Assembly (NCBI GenBank): GCA_016806145.1
Contig: CP063166.1
Span: forward strand, 1,240,001-1,304,000
DNA: 64,000 nt
Reading direction: 5' to 3'
Origin: Variovorax paradoxus
GTDB lineage: Bacteria; Pseudomonadota; Gammaproteobacteria; Burkholderiales; Burkholderiaceae_C
Shown here one piece after another: positions 36,490 to 46,230 of the stretch. The position numbers were made by a program, and so were the translations under genes. A model generated the notes under the pieces. The model was not told where the DNA came from and ran no database searches. It saw nothing but the letters and a program-made list of their open reading frames with translations. The first letter of the stretch is position 1. Every line of letters starts with the position of its first letter.

Positions 36490-37266
36490 ATGAGCACTTC
36501 CAACGCCGATCTCCCGAGCCTCGCGCAGGCGCTGGCCGACGCCGCCGCCGCCCAGTCGATGCGTCATTTCCGCACCCCGCTGGACATCATCACCAAGGCC
36601 GACGAGAGCCCGGTCACGCTGGCCGACCGCGCGGCCGAGACCGCCATGCGCGAGCTGCTGGCGCAGCGTGCGCCGGCCGACGGCATCTACGGCGAGGAAC
36701 ACGGCGCCGAGCGCCTCGAGGCCGAGCGCGTCTGGGTGCTCGACCCGATCGACGGCACCCGCAGCTTCATCACCGGCTCGCCGCTGTGGGGCACGCTGAT
36801 CGGCGTGCTGCAGGGCGGGCGCGTGGTGTTCGGCATGGTCGACATGCCGGTGCTCAAGGAGCGCTGGGTCGGCCAGGCCGGCGTGGGCGCCACGCGCGAC
36901 GGCCAGCCGGTGCATGCGAGCGCCTGCACGGAGGTCGCCAAGGCGCGCATCGTCACCACCTCGCCCGATATCTTCGCGCCCGCCGACTGGCAGGCCTTCG
37001 ACCGGCTGAGCCGCCAGTGCGCGATGCGCCGCTTCGGCGGCGACTGCTACGGCTATGCCCAGCTCGCGGGCGGCACCATCGACCTGGTGGTCGAGACCGG
37101 CCTGCAGCCCTACGACTACCTCGGCCCGGCCGGGCTGATCGAGGCCGCGGGCGGCGTGATCACCGACTGGGAAGGCCGGCCGCTGGGGCTGAAGTCCGAC
37201 GGCCGCGTGATCGCGGCGGCCACACCCGAACTTCACCGACAAGCGCTGGCCGTGCTCCAGGGCTAG
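36490..37266 (+). CDS. hisN: Histidinol-phosphatase HisN (inositol-monophosphatase family)
   Basis: The 258-aa product is a magnesium-dependent phosphatase. The metal ligands are in GEEHG and in WVLDPIDGTRSFITGSPLWGTLIG, with the third in QPYDYLGPAGLIEAAGG. The GSPLWGTLIG-type segment and length fit HisN, which makes histidinol from histidinol phosphate, more than SuhB. The upstream ORF to 36463 lacks support, so ATG 36490 was chosen. The stop codon TAG overlaps a -10-like hexamer for the next gene. Confidence 0.88.
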   Translation: MSTSNADLPSLAQALADAAAAQSMRHFRTPLDIITKADESPVTLADRAAETAMRELLAQRAPADGIYGEEHGAERLEAERVWVLDPIDGTRSFITGSPLWGTLIGVLQGGRVVFGMVDMPVLKERWVGQAGVGATRDGQPVHASACTEVAKARIVTTSPDIFAPADWQAFDRLSRQCAMRRFGGDCYGYAQLAGGTIDLVVETGLQPYDYLGPAGLIEAAGGVITDWEGRPLGLKSDGRVIAAATPELHRQALAVLQG

Positions 37267-37275
37267 ACTGGTTTC

Positions 37276-37470
37276 ATGCTTCGCTGGCTGATCGTCGTCG
37301 TCCTCGCGCTGGTGCTCATGAGCGGCCTGACCGCCTGGCTGCGCCGCTTCGGCTTCGGACGACTGCCCGGCGATTTCGAGTTCCGCGCCTTCGGCCGCGA
37401 ATGGCAGCTGCCGATCGCGAGCACGGTGGTGCTCAGCATGCTGGCCGCGCTGGTGGCCCGGCTGCTGTAG
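37276..37470 (+). CDS. DUF2905 small membrane protein
   Basis: The 64-aa product has two hydrophobic segments (residues 3-18 and 47-63) around a hydrophilic loop (RRFGFGRLPGDFEFRAFGREW), the exact layout of DUF2905. Function unknown. It lies 9 bp after hisN. TAGACT (37264-37269) ends 6 nt before its ATG and could be a -10 box for a leaderless message. Confidence 0.9.
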   Translation: MLRWLIVVVLALVLMSGLTAWLRRFGFGRLPGDFEFRAFGREWQLPIASTVVLSMLAALVARLL

Positions 37471-37502
37471 CCGTTTCGCACCTGAAAGAGAAGACAACCG
37501 CA

Positions 37503-38429
37503 ATGAGAGCCTGCGTCGACATCGGTGGCACCAAGGTGGCCGTGAGCCTTTCCGCTTCGAGCGATGCGCCGCTGATCGGCCGGCGCAGCGAACCCACCGC
37601 GAAGACCGGCGACAACGACGCGGTGGCGCAGCAGATCCTGCGCATGATCGATGCCGTCTGCGCCGAGCAGAAGGTCGACCCCGCAAGCATCGAGCGCGTG
37701 GGCGTGTCCTCGACCGGTCCCTTCGAACTGCGCGACGGCAAGGTCGAACTCGCCACGCCCAACATCTGCGGCGGCATCGCCGGCCCGGCGCGCGGCCTGC
37801 CCAACGACTGGATGACGGCGGTGGTTGAGGCGCCGCTCGCGCAGCGCTACGGCTGGGTGCGCGTCGAGAACGACGCCGTGGCCGCGCTCGAGGCCGAACG
37901 CCACTGGGGCGCGCTGCAGGGCCTGGACCACTGCGCCTACGTCACCTGGAGCACCGGCGTGGGCGTGGGCCTGTGCGTGGACGGCCGCGCGCTGCGCGGC
38001 AAGAACGGCAACGCGGGCCATGCGGGCCACAGCTTCGTGGCCGACGACGGCAGCGGCGCGCTGTGCGGCTGCGGCAACATCGGCGACGTCGAGGCGCTGG
38101 TGGCCGGCAACTCCATCGACCGCCGCTTCGGCCGGCCCGCGCCCGACCTGTTCGCGGCCGCCTCGGCCGGCGAGCGGCATGCGCTCGAGGTGGTCGACGC
38201 GCTGTGCCGCGTCATGGGCCGCCTGCTCTACAACCTGGTCGCCACGCTCGACCTGCAGCGCATCAGCCTCGGCGGCAGCGTGTTCCTGCACCACAGCGAC
38301 TTCCTGCTGCCGCGGCTGCAGGCGCAGATCGACGGCCGGCTGCTGCCGCTCACGCGCGGCGTCGAGCTGGTGCGCGCGGGCCTCGGCGACAAGATCGGCG
38401 ACTACGCGGCGCTCGCGCTGCTCGACTGA
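37503..38429 (+). CDS. ROK-family sugar kinase
   Basis: The 308-aa product has the ROK phosphate-binding start DIGGTKVAVSLS, the second phosphate loop STGPF, the VENDAVAALEAERHWGA substrate stretch, TWSTGVGVGLCVDG, and the zinc-type region GHAGHSFV with LCGCGNIGDVEAL. The last segment departs from the usual CxCGxxGCxE in having Asp-Val instead of Cys-x. There is no N-terminal helix-turn-helix, so it is an enzyme rather than a repressor. Its sugar (glucose, N-acetylglucosamine or other) cannot be read from sequence. Confidence 0.9.
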   Translation: MRACVDIGGTKVAVSLSASSDAPLIGRRSEPTAKTGDNDAVAQQILRMIDAVCAEQKVDPASIERVGVSSTGPFELRDGKVELATPNICGGIAGPARGLPNDWMTAVVEAPLAQRYGWVRVENDAVAALEAERHWGALQGLDHCAYVTWSTGVGVGLCVDGRALRGKNGNAGHAGHSFVADDGSGALCGCGNIGDVEALVAGNSIDRRFGRPAPDLFAAASAGERHALEVVDALCRVMGRLLYNLVATLDLQRISLGGSVFLHHSDFLLPRLQAQIDGRLLPLTRGVELVRAGLGDKIGDYAALALLD

Positions 38430-38595
38430 ACGCCGCCGGCACCGGGCCGGACCCGCACCGGCCCCGCGCGATCAATTCGCGCCATCACCCCGCTTCTCAT
38501 TCATTTCGATGATGCGCGCCCGCGCGCGGGCCAGAACACTCGAGCCGAGGGGGTTCATGGAGAACCTTCGTTGACGCAAAAAAAGGAGTGTTCCC

Positions 38596-40737
38596 ATGAC
38601 TGGTTCCAAGAGGGTGTTCTCGCGTTCGGGCATGTCGCTGGCGAGCGTCGCGGCGTTGCTGGCGCTGGCGGCATGCGGGGGTGGAGGCGGCGGTGGTGGC
38701 GGTGGCTTTCCCTTCGTCGGCGTCGCGCCGCCGCCGCCGCCACCGGCGCCCGCACCGCCGGCCGCGCAGAAGCTCGAGGTCAAGGTGGTCGACGGCGTGC
38801 TGCGCAATGCCAACGTCTTCCTCGACAAGAACAACAACGGCCTGCTCGACAGCGGCGAGCCCAGCGGCAGGACCGACACGGCGGGCAAGGTCACGCTCGA
38901 GATCGATGCCGCGGACGCCGGCAAGTACCCGGTCGTCGCGCTCGTGGGCACCGACGCCGTCGATGCCGAGCTCGGGCCGGTGAAGACCGCCTACGTGCTC
39001 AAGGCACCGGCCGACAAGCCGGGCCTCGCGAGCCCGCTGACCACGCTCGTGCACTACCTGGGCACCGGCGCGGGCGCCACCTCCGCCGAAGCCGAAGCCA
39101 ACCTGCGCGCGCAGCTCGGCCTGGGCGGCAGCCTGTTCGACGACTACACCGCCAACGGCGACCTGCTCTCGGCCACCACGGCCGCGACGCTGGTCGCGTT
39201 CTCGCAGGCGATCTCCCGCACGCTGGCCGACAGCATCGGCACCGCCGACATCAGCGGCGGCACCATCTCGGCCGGCGACATCTCGCTCGAGACGCAGCGC
39301 ATGCTGCTCGACAAGCTGACCTCGGTGCGCAACCTCGTGAACCAGGAGTTCTCGCGCGCCAGCTGCGCGGGCGGCGTCGGCACCAAGTCGTGCCAGGACC
39401 TGATGGCGGGCCAGTCGACCTACTACGCGACCAGCCCCCAGGAGAACCAGCTGCGCCCGGCCAACATCGGCGTGGCCGTGGGCCTCACCAAGCTGGCCGC
39501 CGGACCGTCCGTGGGCGCCGGCGAGGCCATCGCGGCGACCGGCATCCTCGACTGGTTCACCATCTCCGACAGCAACAACTGGAGCCGCCGCCTGCTGGTC
39601 TCGACCGTCGCGGAGAACACGCCGGTGGACGGACTGACGCACTTTCGCGACCGGCGCGAGCGCAACGTGGCCGGCACGGTCACGCGCTGGGCCTCGGGCG
39701 GCGATCCGGCGCGGGTCGGCGACCTGCACTGGAACGGCCGCAGCTGGCTCGCGTGCGCGGACTCGAAGAACACGACCACCGTGCGCGACGCCGCCGGGCG
39801 CAACATCTCGGACTACTGCGACGGCCTGAGCGTGAGCCGCTCGCGCCGCATCGATATCGACATCTCGGGCCAGAAGCTGGCCGACGTGGTGAACCGCATC
39901 AAGTCGTACCCCTACACCAGCAACGGGCCCTATGGATCGCGCTATGCGAACTGGGGCCCGCAGGCCAGCGCGGCGGCGATCAGCGCCGACCTCGGCAGCG
40001 CCACCTTCCCGGCCGGCTCCCGGTTGCGCCTGCAAGGCAGCATGGACCTCGCCACCGCCATTGCGTACGACGTGCGCGACAACGCGAAGGTCCAGCTCTA
40101 TCCGGCGGACATCGCGCAAGGCGGTGACAGCACCCGGGGCACCGTGGCCTGCGCGGCGACCCCGCTGCCAGCCACCGCGCGCATCGCGACCCTCGAGACG
40201 CTGATCCAGCGCAGCCCGGGCGTGCCCTGCGTCTTCGGTGCGGGCACCATCGACGGCGACAACGGCAGCTTCCAGAGCGGACCGACGAACGAGTGGTGGG
40301 GTGCCACCTCGATCGAGCTGGGCACGGTCGGCGGCGCGCCGCTGGGCACCGCGGCCACCATCACCGGCTACTACACCGGCAACTACCTGATGCGCGCGAG
40401 CTTCGCGGGCGGCAGCAGCAACGCCGTGACCTTCCTGCAATGCCAGCAGCGCGTGATCAACGGCTCGCCGCGCAACTGCATCGCGGTCGGTACGGGCACC
40501 TACAAGATCGAGACCCTGGGCGATGCGCGCGTGCTGAGCTTCAGCCAGGTGGGCGACTTCGCGCAGTTCATCGACTACGAGCGCGTCTTCATCGAACGCG
40601 GCGGCGAGGTGTCGTCCGGCTACAAGTCGAAGGCGGTCGGCAAGCAGCAGCTGCGGCTGAACCTTGCGGCCTCGAACGCGCTGTTCGCGGCCTATGCGGC
40701 GAAGGGCGCCACGGAACTGACGCCGATCGTGCCCTGA
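38596..40737 (+). CDS. Large Gly/Pro-rich lipoprotein of unknown function
   Basis: The 713-aa product has a lipoprotein signal ending LLALAAC (Cys 27), directly followed by ten glycines and then a Pro-rich linker (APPPPPPAPAPPAA). Next comes a domain starting KLEVKVVDGVLRNANVFLDKNNNGLLDSGEPSG, with an EF-hand-like loop (DKNNNGLLDSGE) typical of secreted beta-sandwich modules. A large body with few recognisable motifs follows; cysteines at C358, C377 and later could form disulfides. A strong AAAGGAG site precedes the ATG. Such polyglycine lipoproteins are frequent in Comamonadaceae. It is probably surface-exposed. Confidence 0.75.
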   Translation: MTGSKRVFSRSGMSLASVAALLALAACGGGGGGGGGGFPFVGVAPPPPPPAPAPPAAQKLEVKVVDGVLRNANVFLDKNNNGLLDSGEPSGRTDTAGKVTLEIDAADAGKYPVVALVGTDAVDAELGPVKTAYVLKAPADKPGLASPLTTLVHYLGTGAGATSAEAEANLRAQLGLGGSLFDDYTANGDLLSATTAATLVAFSQAISRTLADSIGTADISGGTISAGDISLETQRMLLDKLTSVRNLVNQEFSRASCAGGVGTKSCQDLMAGQSTYYATSPQENQLRPANIGVAVGLTKLAAGPSVGAGEAIAATGILDWFTISDSNNWSRRLLVSTVAENTPVDGLTHFRDRRERNVAGTVTRWASGGDPARVGDLHWNGRSWLACADSKNTTTVRDAAGRNISDYCDGLSVSRSRRIDIDISGQKLADVVNRIKSYPYTSNGPYGSRYANWGPQASAAAISADLGSATFPAGSRLRLQGSMDLATAIAYDVRDNAKVQLYPADIAQGGDSTRGTVACAATPLPATARIATLETLIQRSPGVPCVFGAGTIDGDNGSFQSGPTNEWWGATSIELGTVGGAPLGTAATITGYYTGNYLMRASFAGGSSNAVTFLQCQQRVINGSPRNCIAVGTGTYKIETLGDARVLSFSQVGDFAQFIDYERVFIERGGEVSSGYKSKAVGKQQLRLNLAASNALFAAYAAKGATELTPIVP

Positions 40738-40749
40738 GCGAGCCGAGGT

Positions 40750-42234
40750 TCAGGCAGCCCGACGCACCGCGGCGCAGCATTGCGCCGCGAGCTCGCCGAG
40801 CCGCTTCAACCCCGCATCGATGGCCGGCGAGTAGGGCCAGCCGCAGTTGATGCGCAGGTAGTGGTCGAAGCGGCCCGAGTTCGAGAACATGGCGCCGGGC
40901 GCGATCTGGATGCGCTCGGCCAGTGCCGCCTCGAACAGGGCGTTGGCGCCGATGCGCTCGGGCAGCTCCAGCCACAGCTGCAGCCCGCCGCGCGGCAGGT
41001 TGAGCCGGGTGCCGGCGGGAAAGTAGTTCGCGATCGCCTCGGCCGTCTGCTCGCGCTGGCGGCCCAGGTGCTCGCGCAGCCGGCGCAGGTGGCGGTCGTA
41101 GCTGCCGGTGCCCATGAATTCGCCGGCCGCGAGCTGGGCCAGGTCTTCGTTGTTGCGCGTCTGGGCGTACTTGAGCATCTCCACGCGCGCATGCCAGCGC
41201 CCGGCGGTGATCCAGCCCAGGCGCAGGCCGGGCGCCAGGATCTTGTGCAGCGAGGCGCAGTAGATGACGTTGCCCGTGCGGTCCCACGACTTGAGCGCGC
41301 GCAGCGGGGTCTCGCTGTCGACCAGTTCGCTGTAGGAGTCGTCCTCGATCACCGGGATGCCGTGGCGCTCGCACAGCTGCGCGAGCCGCTGCTTGTGCGC
41401 GTCGGGCATCACGCTGCCCAGCGGGTTCTGCAGGTGCGGCACCACGGCCACGGCCTTCACGTTGTCGTAGGCCTGCAGCGCGAGCTCGAGCGCCTCGATA
41501 GAGATGCCGGTCTGCGGGCTGGTCGGAATCTCGAGCGCGCGCAGGCCCAGGCTCTCGAGCACCTGCAGCAGGCCGTAGAAGGTGGGCGACTCCACGGCCA
41601 CCGTGTCGCCGGGCTGCGTGACCGCGCGCAGCGCGAGGTTCAGCGCCTCGATGCAGCCGTTGGTGACCAGCACCTCGTCGGGCGGGATCGTCATGCCGAT
41701 GCGCAGGCTGCGCTGGGCCAGCACGGCGCGGAACTGCGCATTGCCCTTCTGCGGCGTGGCCGAGGTCAGCAGTTCGGGCTTGTGGCGCAGCGCGCGCGTC
41801 ATCGCGTTGCGCAGCGCCTCGGCCGGATAGAGCTGCGGCGCGCCGCGCGCGATCGCGAAATTGAGCGTGTCGCCGGCCGTGCGGCCGCGCACCACGAAGT
41901 CGGACACGCGCGCATGGATGCCCACGTACTGCGCCGGATCGGGCGGCAGCACGGTCAGCGGCTCCTCCATCGGCGCGATCGCGAGCCGGCGCGGCCGGCG
42001 CACGAAGTAGCCCGAGCGGTCGCGCGCCTCGACCCAGCCGTCGCTCTCCATGGCGCGACACAGTTGCAGTGCGGTCGACAGGCTGATGGTGTGCAGCCGC
42101 ATCAGGCTGCGCAGGGAGGGCAGGCGGTCGCCCTGCTTGAGCGAGCCGGTGTGGATCGCGTCCACGTAGCGCGCCGCCAGTTGCCGGTAGAGCGGTAGCG
42201 AGTCCATGGCCTCGATGCTCGCGCGATCGTTCAT
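40750..42234 (-). CDS. MocR-type regulator (GntR helix-turn-helix plus aminotransferase domain)
   Basis: The 494-aa product fuses a GntR-type DNA-binding domain (residues 10-80, SLPLYRQLAARYVDAIHTGSLKQGDRLPS) to a class I aminotransferase domain. The PLP lysine lies in SLHKILAPGLRLGW, and NPLGSVMPDAHKQRLAQL and EDDSYSEL are typical. MocR proteins control vitamin B6, amine or amino-acid genes. It is divergent from a small cupin-like gene, which may be a target. ATG 42234 is used; 42207 is also possible. The ribosome-binding site is weak for either. Confidence 0.9.
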   Translation of the reverse strand: MNDRASIEAMDSLPLYRQLAARYVDAIHTGSLKQGDRLPSLRSLMRLHTISLSTALQLCRAMESDGWVEARDRSGYFVRRPRRLAIAPMEEPLTVLPPDPAQYVGIHARVSDFVVRGRTAGDTLNFAIARGAPQLYPAEALRNAMTRALRHKPELLTSATPQKGNAQFRAVLAQRSLRIGMTIPPDEVLVTNGCIEALNLALRAVTQPGDTVAVESPTFYGLLQVLESLGLRALEIPTSPQTGISIEALELALQAYDNVKAVAVVPHLQNPLGSVMPDAHKQRLAQLCERHGIPVIEDDSYSELVDSETPLRALKSWDRTGNVIYCASLHKILAPGLRLGWITAGRWHARVEMLKYAQTRNNEDLAQLAAGEFMGTGSYDRHLRRLREHLGRQREQTAEAIANYFPAGTRLNLPRGGLQLWLELPERIGANALFEAALAERIQIAPGAMFSNSGRFDHYLRINCGWPYSPAIDAGLKRLGELAAQCCAAVRRAA

Positions 42235-42406
42235 TGGAAAACAGATGCAGTTGCGAGGGAAAACGACCATAACAGATGGCCGCCGGCCTGGGCTGTTCCG
42301 GTGCGAATCGCGTTGGCGTGTGCCTGTTTCACGGGCCGGGGAATTTCTACGATCGAAGCGCGCCCAGCCCTTCCTTCACCGACTTCCGAACCGCCGAGGT
42401 ACCGCC

Positions 42407-42784
42407 ATGATCACCACCCTCTCGCAAGCCCCCGATGCCGTCTTCCTCGAAGCCGGCGACTCCTTCCGCACGGCGGTGGACGCCGGCACCTGGCTGCAGG
42501 TGGCCGAGGGCCGCGTGCGGGTGTCGGCGCCGCCGCGCTGGATCGGCGAGGCCGTGTGGACCGCGCACACGGTGCTCGGCGAGGGCGAGACGCATGGCGT
42601 GGAGCACGGCGGCTGGATCGAGCTGACGGCGCTGTCGCCCGTGCAGCTGCGCATCCATGCGCCGATCGCCGTCGCACGGCGGTTGCCCGCGCGGGCCGAG
42701 CCGCCGGCCGAGCCGGTGTCGGCCGCCTGGGCCGTGCCGCGGCGGCCGGTGATGCGGCTGATGCAGCTGCTCACCGGCTGGTGA
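42407..42784 (+). CDS. Small DUF2917-like protein, divergent from the MocR regulator
   Basis: The 125-aa product has a beta-rich N-terminal part with TWLQVAEGRVRVSAPPRWIG, GETHGVEHGGWIELTAL and LRIHAP. This resembles the DUF2917 pattern (a short cupin-like fold with LRVxxGRVW and a Gly-Glu-Ser turn), and a second, clearer DUF2917 gene occurs at 56693. The C-terminus is Arg/Pro-rich. ATG 42407 has a GAGGT site. I would call the family assignment tentative. Function unknown. Confidence 0.6.
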   Translation: MITTLSQAPDAVFLEAGDSFRTAVDAGTWLQVAEGRVRVSAPPRWIGEAVWTAHTVLGEGETHGVEHGGWIELTALSPVQLRIHAPIAVARRLPARAEPPAEPVSAAWAVPRRPVMRLMQLLTGW

Positions 42785-42793
42785 GCGGCCGCG

Positions 42794-44179
42794 TCAGCGC
42801 ACGCTGGCCGCCTCGCGCAGCGTCTCGAGGAAGCTGCGCCGCCACCAGTGGATGTCCTGCGCGCGAATGCGCGAGAGCAGCGCCTGGTGCCGTTCGCGGC
42901 GTTCCTCCAGCGGCATCTGCAGCGCCTGCTGCACCGTCTCGGCGGTGCCGTGGGTGTCGTAGGGATTGACCAGCAGCGCCTCCTGCATCTGCTCGGCCGC
43001 GCCCGCGAAGCGCGACAGCACCAGCACGCCGGGGTCGGCCGGGTCCTGCGCCGCCACGTACTCCTTGGCGACCAGGTTCATGCCGTCGCGCAGCGGCGTC
43101 ACCAGGCCCACGGCCGCGGCGCGGCACAGGCCCGGCACGCGTTTGCGCGCGACCATGCGGTGGATGTAGCGCACCGGCATCCAGTCGAGCTCGCCGTAGT
43201 CGCCGTTGATGGCGCCGCACAGCGACTCGAGCTCGCGCCGGATGTCGGCATAGGCATCGACCGTCTCGCGCGTGGGCGAGGCGATCTGGATCAAGGTGGC
43301 GCTGCGCCGGTTCTCGGGGTAGTGGGCCAGCAGTTCGCGGAAGGCGCGCACCCGGTTCGGGATGCCCTTGGAGTAGTCGAGCCGGTCGATGCCCAGCAGC
43401 AGCCGGCGCTGCGAGTACTCGCGCTTCATGGTCTCGTACATGTCGCGCGCTTCCTTGGCATGGGTGAGCGCCGCGAACTCGTCGACGTCGATGCCGATCG
43501 GGAACGCCGCCGCGCGCACCGTGTTGCCGTAGGCGCGGTACATCTCGCCGCCCAGGCTCTCGCCCTTGGCTTCGTTGTGCACGTAGTGCTCGAAGTGCTG
43601 CACGTCCTGCTGGGCCTGGAAGCCGATCAGGTCGTAGGCGAACAGCGAGCGCATCAGCCACTCGTGCTGCGGGATCGCCGCCAGGATGATCTGCGGCGGC
43701 AGCGGGATGTGCAGGAAGAAGCCGATGCGCTGCCTGCAGCCCATGGCGCGCAGCTCGGCCGCCAGCGGGATCAGGTGGTAGTCGTGCACCCAGATGACGT
43801 CGTCCTCCTTCAGCAGCGGCATCAGCTTGCGCGCGAACAGCTGGTTCACGCGCCGGTAGCCGCCGATGAAGTTGGCGTCGAAATGGGCCAGGTCGAGCCG
43901 GTCGTGGAACACCGGCCACAGCACGTCGTTGCTGTAGCCGAGGTAGTAGCTGTCGTGGTCCTCGCGGCTCAGGTCGATGGTGGCCAGCGTGACCTTGCCG
44001 GCCTGCTGGCGCCGCAGCTCGCCTTCGCCGGTCGGCCCGTCCTCGACGATCTGGCCGCTCCAGCCGAACCACATGCCGCCCGACTGCTGCAGGCTCTCGC
44101 CGAGCGCCACGGCCAGGCCGCCGGCGGCGGGCTTGCGCGGGTCGGCCACGCGGTTGGAGATGACGACGAGGCGGCTCAT
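42794..44179 (-). CDS. otsA: Trehalose-6-phosphate synthase OtsA
   Basis: The 461-aa product joins UDP-glucose and glucose-6-phosphate. Motifs include [19 protein letters not shown] (UDP-glucose loop), [32 protein letters not shown] (basic phosphate-binding stretch) and [15 protein letters not shown]. All active-site stretches of retaining family 20 enzymes are there. It is last in an otsB-GH15-otsA operon and overlaps the GH15 stop by 4 bp. Confidence 0.96.
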   Translation of the reverse strand: MSRLVVISNRVADPRKPAAGGLAVALGESLQQSGGMWFGWSGQIVEDGPTGEGELRRQQAGKVTLATIDLSREDHDSYYLGYSNDVLWPVFHDRLDLAHFDANFIGGYRRVNQLFARKLMPLLKEDDVIWVHDYHLIPLAAELRAMGCRQRIGFFLHIPLPPQIILAAIPQHEWLMRSLFAYDLIGFQAQQDVQHFEHYVHNEAKGESLGGEMYRAYGNTVRAAAFPIGIDVDEFAALTHAKEARDMYETMKREYSQRRLLLGIDRLDYSKGIPNRVRAFRELLAHYPENRRSATLIQIASPTRETVDAYADIRRELESLCGAINGDYGELDWMPVRYIHRMVARKRVPGLCRAAAVGLVTPLRDGMNLVAKEYVAAQDPADPGVLVLSRFAGAAEQMQEALLVNPYDTHGTAETVQQALQMPLEERRERHQALLSRIRAQDIHWWRRSFLETLREAASVR

Positions 44180-46230
44180 ATGGCGGAGTCCCAGGGGGCG
44201 GACAGACGCATCGCCGCGTTGATGATGCCGACCATGGAATAGGTCTGCGGAAAGTTGCCCCACATCTCGCCCGTGACCGGATGCGTATCCTCGGACAGCA
44301 GGCCGAGCGGATTGCGCGCGGCCAGCATGGTCTCGAAGATCTGGCGCGCCTCGGCCTCGCGGCCGATCTTCGCGAGCGCGTCGATGCGCCAGAAGGTGCA
44401 GATGTTGAACGCGGTCTCGGGCTTGCCGAAGTCGTCGGCTGCCTCGTAGCGACGCATGTAGGGGCCGTCGCACAGCGTCTTCTCCATCGCGTCGACGGTG
44501 GAGACGAAGCGCGGATCGCGCGCGTCGATCAGGCCCACCTCGGCCATCAGCAGGATGCTGGCGTCGAGCTCGCGGCCGCCGAAGCTCTCGGCGAAGGCCT
44601 GGCGCTCCTCGCTCCACGACTTCGAGAGGATCTCCTCGCGCATGCGCGAGGCATGGCCGTGCCAGTAGGCGGCGCGCTCGGCGAAGTCGATGCGGGTGTC
44701 CACGGGCTTGCCGGCCGACGCGGCCTCGGCGTGCGCGTTCTTCTCGAGCGCGCGCGCGATCTTCGCGAGCCGGTCGCAGGCGGCCCAGCTCATGAGCGCC
44801 GAGCTGGTGTGCACGCGCGCACGCGTGCGCAGCTCCCACATGCCGGCGTCGGGCGTGCCGTAGACCGCGATCGCGCGCTCGCCCACGGCCTCGAGGTGCG
44901 GGAACTCCGCCTCGCCCGCGCGCTGCAGCAGCCGGTGGTCGTGGAAGGCCTGCGCGGCGCCCAGCACGATGTTGCCGTAGACGTCGTGCTGGAAATGCTC
45001 CTGCGCCTGGTTGCCCACGCGCACCGGGCCCATGCCGCGGTAGCCGGGCAGGGTCTCGACGAAGGACTCGGGCAGCTCGCGTTCGAGCCCGATGCCGTAC
45101 AGCGGCTGGATGTGCTCGCCGTGCGAGCCGATCACCACGTTGCCGAGCCAGCGCAGGTAGTCCTCCATCGTGCCGACCTCGCTCAGCGAGTTGAGCGCGC
45201 GCACCACGAAGAAGGCATCGCGCAGCCAGCAGTAGCGGTAGTCCCAGTTGCGCTGGCTGTCGGGCGCCTCGGGGATGCTGGTGGTCATCGCGGCGACGAT
45301 GGCGCCGGTGTCCTCGTACAGCGACATCTTCAGCGTGATGGCCGCGCGGATCACCGCGTCCTGGTACTCGAAGGGGATCGCGAGCCGCTTCGACCAGACG
45401 CGCCAGTAGGCGATGGTCTCCTGCTCGAAGCGCCGCGCGGTGTCGGCGATGCCGTCGAGCAGGGTCTCGTCGACGCCGAACATGAAGTTGTATTCGCGTG
45501 AGACCACGAAGGGCTGGCGCGAGAGGATGTGCGAGATCGAGGCGTCGGTGTTGAGCCGCAGCGTCACGTCGGGGCCGACGTAGCGGATGTGGTTGCTGCC
45601 GCGCGTGACCTCCACCGGCTCCTGCGTGCCCCACTGGAAGCGCGGGTCGAGCGCCACGCGCATGCGCGGCGCGCCGGCGATCGGGCGCACGCGGCGCACC
45701 AGCATCAGCGGGCGGAAGTAGCGCGCGCGGCTGTAGAAGCGCGGTGCGAAGTCGGTGATCTCGATGCCCTGGCCCGCGCTGTCGAACAGCTGGGTGCGCA
45801 GCACGGCGGTGTTCGGCTCGTACCACTGCTTGGCGTGCGCGAAATCCTCGATCTCGAAGCCCCAGGCGGCCGCGCCCTCGCCCGGATGCAGCAGGGCGTT
45901 GAACACCGGGTCGCCATCGAAGCGCGGCAGGCAGCACCACACCACGCGCGCGCGCCCGTCGATCAGCGCGCTGAAGGCGCAGTTGCCGATCACGCCGAGG
46001 TTGAGCGAACAGTCGGCCGGGCGCGAAAATTCGCGCGGCTTGGGCGCGGTGGCCGTGCCTTCGTCGACCGGTGCCTCGTCGTCGGGGCCGGCCGCGCCGG
46101 CCACCGACTCGCCGCCGCGGTCCTCGGGGGCCTTGGTCAGTTGCCGCGCCTGCGGGTCTGCATGTCGGCTGGTGGGTGCCGCGTCGGCGGCCGTCGATGG
46201 TCGTTGTTCTTCCTGCTGGGTGTCGCTCAT
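44176..46230 (-). CDS. Glycoside hydrolase family 15 protein (trehalase/glucoamylase-like)
   Basis: The 684-aa product has a disordered Ala/Pro/Glu-rich N-terminus of about 70 residues, a beta-sandwich N-domain and an (alpha/alpha)6 barrel. Catalytic signatures are RNWDYRYCWLRDAFF and GEMWGNFPQTYSMVGIINAA. Family 15 proteins placed between otsB and otsA in bacteria are often trehalases or unassigned glucosidases; no sugar can be fixed here. It overlaps otsB upstream and otsA downstream, each by 4 bp, so its amount should be matched to trehalose synthesis. Synthesis and breakdown in one operon suggests a fine-tuned or futile-cycle control. Confidence 0.92.
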   Translation of the reverse strand: MSDTQQEEQRPSTAADAAPTSRHADPQARQLTKAPEDRGGESVAGAAGPDDEAPVDEGTATAPKPREFSRPADCSLNLGVIGNCAFSALIDGRARVVWCCLPRFDGDPVFNALLHPGEGAAAWGFEIEDFAHAKQWYEPNTAVLRTQLFDSAGQGIEITDFAPRFYSRARYFRPLMLVRRVRPIAGAPRMRVALDPRFQWGTQEPVEVTRGSNHIRYVGPDVTLRLNTDASISHILSRQPFVVSREYNFMFGVDETLLDGIADTARRFEQETIAYWRVWSKRLAIPFEYQDAVIRAAITLKMSLYEDTGAIVAAMTTSIPEAPDSQRNWDYRYCWLRDAFFVVRALNSLSEVGTMEDYLRWLGNVVIGSHGEHIQPLYGIGLERELPESFVETLPGYRGMGPVRVGNQAQEHFQHDVYGNIVLGAAQAFHDHRLLQRAGEAEFPHLEAVGERAIAVYGTPDAGMWELRTRARVHTSSALMSWAACDRLAKIARALEKNAHAEAASAGKPVDTRIDFAERAAYWHGHASRMREEILSKSWSEERQAFAESFGGRELDASILLMAEVGLIDARDPRFVSTVDAMEKTLCDGPYMRRYEAADDFGKPETAFNICTFWRIDALAKIGREAEARQIFETMLAARNPLGLLSEDTHPVTGEMWGNFPQTYSMVGIINAAMRLSAPWDSAI

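Noticed and set aside
38690..38740. Phase-variable polyglycine tract
   Set aside because: Gly codons are mixed and no long homopolymer or perfect short repeat is present, so slipped-strand switching is unlikely.
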